25,655 bases of DNA, taken from the NCBI GenBank assembly GCA_014904985.1, contig MU129261.1, positions 1-25,655 on the forward strand, read 5' to 3'. This document shows, piece by piece, positions 20,545 through 25,655 of the stretch; position 1 is the stretch's first letter, and each line of letters opens with the position of its first letter. A program made the position numbers and the translations under genes. Under the pieces are notes generated by a model. The model searched no databases, had not been told where the DNA came from, and was given only the letters and a program-made list of their open reading frames with translations. Source of the DNA: Hydnum rufescens UP504 (lineage: Eukaryota > Basidiomycota > Agaricomycetes > Cantharellales > Hydnaceae).

Positions 20545-23105
20545 GCCATCCCAAATAGTGGCTATCATCAGCCATCAGGTTTTTGACCTCAACCCCCAGT
20601 CATTCAATGGTCCCAGTCAGTTAATGTTCAATCCTTCAAGCCAGTCTTTTGGCTCTGGTGGAACTGTGACTTTTGACTCTCATCCTCCCCTCGACAATCA
20701 TCATGCAGATGAGAGGCCCCACAATAATTTCCACCTGCAACAGCACCTCCATTACCCATCTCCATGCTGCCTGCATCTCATGTTTTTTCACCCCTTCACA
20801 ATGCCTGCTCATGCACATGATCCACCAATACCTTTCAAAACTACACTAATGCACACAATTCTGTGGGGCATGTGCAAGATGGGCCAAGCATTTATTTGCA
20901 ATCCCAGTGTCCCCTTTGTTTTGGGGGAAGTCACACCAGCAGACTAGGTGTCAGCACCATAGCATGTATTGATGCCAACTTCCAAATCAAATGCAATCAT
21001 GACAAAGATCAGCAGAAGGGCTTCAAAGGCAAAACCGGAGCTAGAGACCCTGAGATCTTTTTGCCAAGAACAGTGGAGCTATCCCAAGTAGAGCTTGATA
21101 TGATGGAAGCCCATGTTAATGAGCTCCAACCAACAATGAAAACCCATGTCAACTCAGGGCAAAAATGAAAAGCGACTGAGATGATTGAGGATGATCAAGC
21201 TGTCCCAGGTGAAGATGATGCAGTGGAACCTGGGATGAATGTTCTGAACTCAGTTCTCGATATGTGTGGCAACTCTTTCATTGCAGTGGATGGTGATTGC
21301 ATTAAAGCATCTACCCAGCAGTTTGATGATACTGGGCTCATGGCCTTACTGTGTCACCATGACATTGCCCTTTACATTGCCAACATGCGCACAGCTGGCA
21401 AGAAACAATTTTATGCATTTGCCCTTGTTGCAGCTCTTTTCAAGGAGTTGCCAGAATGGTGGACCATGGGGATATTGTATGACATTGCATGTCAAATCCA
21501 TCTAAGTCTCCTAAAATGGAACTTTATGCCTGAATGGCATAGTCACATCATCTTTGGTGTCTTGGTCTTCCATGCATATGGCCACCAATGGACATGCCAG
21601 CTATGGTATCATCCTCAGAAGTCAGAGATCTGGGGCCTTTCTGATGGTGAAGGCTGTGAGAGGTTTTGGAGTGAACTCCGAAGACTTATTCCCTCTCTAA
21701 GGGTTACAGGCTATCACTGACGACTCTTTATCATTGACCTCCAGGTGGAGCACATTGATGAACTGAAGCAGCAGGGCCTGGTGAAATGGCTGCATGATCA
21801 CACTTTATCTGCTCACAAGCAGGAAGGAGAGGCAATGGCAAGGCTTGGTGGGCAGTCTATCTTGTACCTCCTGCATCAGTTCAAGTCACAATGAGCTTTC
21901 CAAAGCAAACCAATTCCCCGCCAGTCAAAAACCAAAGGAGCTTGTGTGATTGAGCACATCTTGTCCATGACACAGACTGCACAATCCCTGCAGATCCATC
22001 TCAAGGAAACAGTGGATGAGCTGGGAGAGGTTGCAACTGATAGCAGCACTGTGGCAGTGGAGGATGAGCTACAGGCAAAGATTGAGGCTATGCAGTCAAG
22101 TATAAAGTGCATTGAGAGTAACATCAAGAAAAGATGGAGGAACTGCATCTCTCTGATTGAATGTCCCATAAAGAGTTGGATCACCTTAAGACTGATAAAT
22201 GGGTGAACCTACAGCTCAATATATGCATTGTTCAAGATCAAATTCTGATAAAAATGCAAGTGCAGAAGTTTGAACTTGTGGGATTGGATTGTGCAGATAC
22301 TGGCCATGAGCTTGACCACCAAATGAAGGAGCATGTTGAAAAGGCAATGAAGAGCCAGGTCTCTGGAGTACAAGGGGCTCTAAAGTGATATGAGGAGATC
22401 TGAAGGGAGATGATGAAGCTTTGGGGGAAGGGGAGTGTTGTGGCAGATGCTTATATCCCCCCAGAGATATCCTTGTCTGTCTACAAGCTAGATGTACATG
22501 AAGATATCTGGCAAGTACCTCATCATGAGGATCTTGCAACTTTCCTGATGGAGAGGTACCTGCATGGCTTAGAGATAAGGGGGTATGGGATGGGATATGA
22601 GCTGCCCAAGAGATTCTAAATTGCTGCCAGGAGCTGGAGTGTTGCAAGGCTGAATTCTCTAACTTATGTACATGGTTTATGACCCAATGTTCTGCCACAT
22701 GGCATGCATATACTCTTTCTTGTGGTATGTAATCTACATTTGGCTGTCATGATAGGGGTTGACTGAATTAGCCTCATTCTGCTAGATGCAGAGGTGAAGT
22801 TCTTTGCATTACTAGAGTTGCATCACCTGCATGATTTGGTAGAGGCTTGGCAGAGGCATTCATCAGCAATGCTTGGGAGTGATGGCCAGATTGGCTGGAT
22901 GAATCTTCCTGAGCGGCCTCCTCCCCTTTGTTATGGTAGGATTCAGATACTGTGTGGGCCTGTGTCCCCTGTGGCAAACTCACTGACAGGTGAGGCTGTG
23001 GATGGGGTCTCAGATGCTGCAAGCTCAGATGATGATGAAAATGGGGAATTAGAAGATGCACCTGTGCTGAAAGACATTGCATTCTTAGCTGCTCTTGATG
23101 CATGA
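20545..23105 (+). pseudogene. KDZ-type DNA transposase, decayed
   Basis: The core is recognisable from about 20863. It has CPLCFG (20908-20925), a conserved Asp segment IDANFQIKC (about 20970), DDTGLMALLCHHDI (21325-21366), YDIACQ (21478-21495), FHAYGHQWTCQLWYHP (21568-21615), LSDGEGCERFW (21637-21669) and IPRQSK further down. A C-terminal helical region follows (KFELVGLD, LDVHEDIWQV, PAWLRDKGVWDGI). An intron 22725-22785 (61 bp, GTATGT...CTAG) joins to DAEVKFFALLELHHL in frame. KDZ transposases are cut-and-paste enzymes that often exceed 900 residues; the N-terminal part upstream of 20863 is unclear. Breaks: TGA at 21166, 21718 (after RVTGYH, where Arg fits), 21892, 22386, 22401 and 22598, and frameshifts near 22150 and 22540. 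Not functional as it stands. Confidence 0.85.
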
Positions 23106-23354
23106 ATTGTTCTATTTGAATGTAATATCTTGTATTTTGTAAACTATGGTTGGTTTAACTTAGAAAAAAAATAGAGATCTGAGTTCTGTGTGTCCTACTG
23201 TGGATTTGGGACAAGTTCACACATTTGGGCCCCATTGGTGCAGGCAGTTTGAATGTGTCCACTTGGGCTCCATTTGGGCCCCATTTTGGGCCCCATTGCA
23301 TTGATACTGCTCTTTAACTTTGGATTTGGGCCCTAGTGGGGCCCCAGTATTGTA
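23106..23354. repeat. TTTGGGCCCCATT cluster
   Basis: GGGCCC-containing words occur at about 23226, 23276, 23288 and 23328, with a GGGCTCC variant at 23264, just outside the middle inverted-repeat copy. Similar GGGGCCCC words occur at 14919-14983. The rest of the stretch shows no gene. Confidence 0.6.
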
Positions 23355-23407
23355 GGACCTACTTAGGTACCAATTCATGGCACAGATTTGGTACCTAACA
23401 TAGGTAG
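23355..23407 (+). repeat. Inverted-repeat relative, middle copy
   Basis: GGACCTACTTAGGTACC at the start and GGTACCTAACATAGGTAG at the end, in the same orientation as 1851-1903. The centre (ATTCATGGCACAGATTT) has diverged. With 24031-24081 it brackets a small minus-strand gene. Confidence 0.75.
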
Positions 23408-23875
23408 TCAATGTGGTTGACCAGCCTGCTTGCTGAGGACATGCTCTTTGTCAATGAAAAAGGGGTACCTCTCTTCTCCCATTAGGTGTATGGAGTCTGT
23501 AATTACAGCTTGTAGTACCTCTACTCCTGTCTGGACCAGAGCTCTCATCTCCTGGTCAATGGCCCAAGCCCCAGTGTCTTCATCCTGCTGGAAGTACTCT
23601 CCATAATACATAGATGGGGAGAACTTTGCCCATGCCATAAGAAACTGATAGAGCATGATGGGCACATCTGTGTCATGGAGACAGTATTCACCCAGTGGGG
23701 CATCCAGACAATTGATAATTTCCTGCAGATGACCTGGCATCTGCAGCTGTGCAGGGATAGCAAGACATTCTCACATTGTGGGGTGGTATTCAATTCCGGG
23801 GTCATTGGGATTTGTCAGGGTGACACTGCCATCGAAGCCACAAACAGAAAGAGGAAAGAGATTAATTAACCACAT
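23408..23875 (-). pseudogene. Small gene of unknown function between inverted repeats
   Basis: From ATG at 23875 (MWLINLFPLSVCGFDG) to a stop at 23408, 155 codons with one in-frame TGA (23773-23771, after EYHPTM). Visible segments are NPNDPGIEYHP, MPGHLQEIINCLDAPLG, YQFLMAWAKFSPSMYYGEYF, DTGAWAIDQEMRALVQ and EERYPFFIDKEHVLSK. It is acidic and looks like a compact folded protein; no family recognised. Its 3' end abuts the middle inverted-repeat copy and its upstream region reaches the right copy, so gene and repeats may form a unit of about 730 bp. Confidence 0.5.
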
Positions 23876-24030
23876 GCTATCGCAGTGGGAATCCTGAGTA
23901 TACACCACACAACAAGGGACACACAAGTCTCGCACCTATCGCAGTGGGAATCCTGAGAGATCAAAACTGGTGATCCCCCAACTGCGAAGGGCTATAAATA
24001 CTATTTCCTCAGGCTGGTCAGTCACAGGGG
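23876..24030. promoter_or_regulatory. Upstream region with 21-bp direct repeat and TATA-like motif
   Basis: TATCGCAGTGGGAATCCTGAG occurs twice (less its first base, 20 identical bases can be quoted as ATCGCAGTGGGAATCCTGAG), starting at about 23879 and 23938, spaced 59 bp. CTATAAATA lies at 23992-24000; its orientation is ambiguous because the motif is near-palindromic. This is the promoter position for the minus-strand gene. Confidence 0.5.
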
Positions 24031-24081
24031 GGACCTAATTTAGGTACCACTTTTGGGGCAGAAAATGGTACCTAAGAGGTC
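24031..24081 (-). repeat. Inverted repeat, right copy (GGTACC motif)
   Basis: The reverse complement starts GGACCTCTTAGGTACC and contains CTGCCCCAAAAGTGGTACCT exactly as in 1851-1903; by eye about 45 of 50 positions agree. The adjoining GGCTGGTCAGTCAC (24012-24024) mirrors GACTGACCA at 1910-1918. Confidence 0.8.
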
Positions 24082-24163
24082 CCCCAAACCTTACGGCCAA
24101 AATCAGCCATTTCAATTCAGTTTTTGGGCCATCTGTTGGCCAATCCATGGCTGTGCTAGATTA

Positions 24164-24392
24164 TTTATTATTATTATTATTATTATTACTACTATTATTA
24201 TTATTATTATTACTACTATTATTATTATTATTATTACTACTATTATTATTATTATTATTACTACTATTATTATTATTATTATTACTACTATTATTATTAT
24301 TATTATTACTACTATTATTATTATTATTATTACTACTATTATTATTATTATTATTACTACTATTATTATTATTATTATTACTACTATTATTA
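24164..24392. repeat. Microsatellite, 24-bp higher-order unit (ATT)6(ACT)2
   Basis: ACTACT recurs every 24 bp from about 24187 to 24379, nine times, with ATT triplets between. The regularity of the imperfection points to recent unequal exchange or slippage of the 24-bp block. Long poly-Ile and poly-Leu frames across it are artefacts. Confidence 0.95.
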
Positions 24393-24643
24393 TATACATA
24401 TTATCCCCCCTGGGGTCTGCCACCACAGGGGGGCGGGGGGCGTGGTTCCTGCAGGTCACGCACCTGCATATACCCACCACACCTGCCGCAGCGGGTGGGG
24501 TTCATTTGCCCGGTCGGGGCCGGTTCCATTTGGGCGCTCCTCGAGGGAGTGGTTTTCGTTCACAGGGGCTCGTTCGTGGTTTTCGTTCCCAGCATGTCAT
24601 TTGGCGGGTTCAGAGGGGGTTCGTGCAGATTCTGGTCAAGGAT

Positions 24644-24758
24644 CTATAGAAATAAGGAATTCAATGTTAGTACAACATTAATGCAACACAAAAAGAGCAG
24701 CTTATGCTGCTCTTTTTGCACCACAAGACTAAGAAATAAAAAAAAACATAACACATAC
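24644..24758 (-). other. Intron-like module R1
   Basis: Donor CAAG|GTATGT, hairpin A at 24690-24721 (loop ATAA in sense), GTACTAAC branch-like motif, acceptor CTATAG. Length 115 nt. Confidence 0.6.
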
Positions 24759-24925
24759 CTTGTACCCCACACCCGCAGGTGTAGGGTACTGGGGCTGTGC
24801 ACGCTGGCTCATCCATATGCCGGCTCATACACCCGGCGGTTCGTATGGTCCCCTGTCATTCGGGGGTCGATAGGCGGGGTTACGGGGGTTCTTTATTGGT
24901 ATTCGTTCGTGAGGGCAGTTGAAAC

Positions 24926-25033
24926 CTACAAAATATTATTTTTAAATTAGTTAGGAAATAAGGGCCACGCAAAAAGAGCAGCTTTCGCTGCTCTTTTTGC
25001 GTGGCTTTAGCTAGTGAGGGGGCAGGGACTTAC
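24926..25033 (-). other. Intron-like module R2, consensus donor
   Basis: Donor ATAAG|GTAAGT, hairpin A at about 24969-25004 with sense loop GAAA and a long perfect stem (GCGTGG side bases may also pair), CTAACTAA, acceptor TTTTGTAG. Length 108 nt. Confidence 0.65.
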
Positions 25034-25196
25034 CTTATATAGAACCACACACCCGCCGTGGCAGGTGTGTGATTCCAGGCCCTTATTTGGCGCGGCGCCG
25101 TATGTCGCGTTGTTGGCACGTTGCCGTGTCGTGTTGCCGTGTACTGTGTTGTTCGTCGTTTCGTGGGTTATTGTCATGTGTTGGGCGGGCCCCAAT

Positions 25197-25311
25197 CTAG
25201 AATAAAGTGTGTCAGTAAAAAAAAATTCTAAAGCAGCGCAAAAAGAGCAGCTTATGCTGCTCTTTTTGTGCCACAAGCATAAAGAATAAAAAATAAAAAC
25301 ATTAACCTTAC
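25197..25311 (-). other. Intron-like module R3
   Basis: Donor ACAAG|GTAAGG, hairpin A at about 25236-25270, TTTACTGACAC branch-like motif, acceptor TTATTCTAG. Length 115 nt. Confidence 0.6.
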
Positions 25312-25536
25312 CTTGTAGTACCCCACACCTGCTGCTGCAGGTGTGGGGTACTGGGGCCGTACTCCGGCTCATGGGTGCGGCAGTTCGTACGGGCCTGTCA
25401 TTCGGGTGTCAATGGGCGGGGTTACGGGGGTTCTCGCGTGGGTATTCGTTCATGCGGGAAGCAATGACCTAGAATATAAGATTGTATGTTAGTTAAGAGT
25501 TAAAGACCACGCAAAAAGAGCAGCTTTCGCTGCTGC

Positions 25537-25655
25537 CAAACAAGGGACGCGACCGCCCCAAATGAGGCCCCAGGAACCACTACACCGCCACGGGGTGTGT
25601 GTACTTATATAATGTGAGTCCCCCCCAGTAACTTACAGGCACGCAAAAAAGAGCA
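25537..25655 (+). repeat. Start of a further array with plus polarity
   Basis: A/C-rich block with CAAATGAGGCCCC, hairpin B at about 25576-25606, donor-like TATAAT|GTGAGT at 25613/25614, then the first arm of hairpin A running off the window. Polarity is opposite to the array just before it. Confidence 0.75.

Larger units (their letters stand above)
24440..25536 (-). repeat. Right terminal array of exon/intron-like units, opposite polarity
   Basis: Same unit as 1-1560, sense on -. Intron-like modules: 24758-24644 (GTATGT...CTATAG), 25033-24926 (GTAAGT...TTGTAG), 25311-25197 (GTAAGG...TTCTAG) and the 3' part of a fourth, 25536-25469 (...TTCTAG). Branch-like GTACTAAC, CTAACTAA and TTAACTAAC precede the acceptors. 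Blocks between them are 167, 163 and 157 nt, more even than on the left. Each block ends with hairpin B directly before the donor. Sense strand is again A/C-rich. CpG is frequent. Confidence 0.85.

Noticed and set aside
13471..21720. Reassigned or read-through TGA codon as an explanation of the in-frame stops
   Set aside because: The 17341 repeat shows CGA, TGA and CAA side by side, CpG is depleted in the same region, and frameshifts are also present. Mutation explains all of this; recoding does not.
1840..24090. Target-site duplication flanking the GGTACC inverted repeats
   Set aside because: The bases outside the two copies (GTGATG on the left, CCCAAACC on the right) do not match, and weak homology continues outward.
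24053..24950. Open frames with poly-Ile and poly-Leu runs
   Set aside because: Pure translation of the ATT/ACT microsatellite; no coding signal on either side.
1..25655. tRNA or rRNA genes
   Set aside because: None recognised by eye on either strand; a tRNAscan or Infernal run would be needed to be certain.

Overview
The window looks like nuclear DNA of an Agaricomycete (basidiomycete) fungus. Introns that can be placed by reading frame are 40-66 bp with GT-AG ends. A KDZ-type (Kyakuja-Dileera-Zisupton) transposase, a GRF zinc-finger protein and a basidiomycete-type multicopy family protein can be recognised. No bacterial operon, tRNA, rRNA or CRISPR was seen. I read the window as one large, old, decayed composite KDZ-type mobile element or transposon cluster. 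All family calls come from reading motifs by eye; no database was searched.

Layout. (1) 1-1560: tandem array of 140-290 bp units, sense on +. Each unit has an A/C-rich block, a hairpin ('B', CCACACCCGC type), a 5' splice-site-like AAG|GTRWGT, a second hairpin ('A', AAAAGAGCAGC type), an ACTAAY branch-point-like motif and a TTCTAG acceptor-like end. (2) 1561-1903: AT-rich stretch and an inverted repeat. (3) 1953-4132: two minus-strand genes, a KDZ N-terminal (CxC) fragment and a GRF zinc-finger gene with a repeat-rich tail. (4) 4495-4770: a solo array unit. (5) 5452-5715: a captured fragment of a host chaperonin gene (CCT6-like). (6) 6786-14748: plus-strand block with paralogue X1 and a second gene (C). 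(7) 15097-20327: minus-strand block with gene D and paralogue X2, which is homologous to X1. (8) 20545-23105: KDZ transposase on +, divergent from X2. (9) 23355-24081: a small minus-strand gene between copies of the inverted repeat. (10) 24164-24392: microsatellite. (11) 24440-25536: the same type of array as on the left but sense on -. At about 25537 the polarity flips back to +.

Decay. Conserved coding frames are interrupted almost only by TGA (about 29 by hand, against a couple of TAG/TAA), usually where Arg would fit. CpG is nearly absent inside (5 CpG in 780 bp over the transposase core) but common in the terminal arrays (11 in positions 61-180). This fits CpG methylation and deamination of a silenced element, with the arrays spared or younger.

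How the parts may fit: the KDZ transposase would be the mobility enzyme. The GRF protein, X1/X2, C, D and the 155-codon gene would be passenger or accessory genes. The arrays and the GGTACC-containing inverted repeats sit in opposite orientation at the two sides and may be the termini. The intron-like terminal arrays and the X1/X2 family are the parts I cannot match to anything described.
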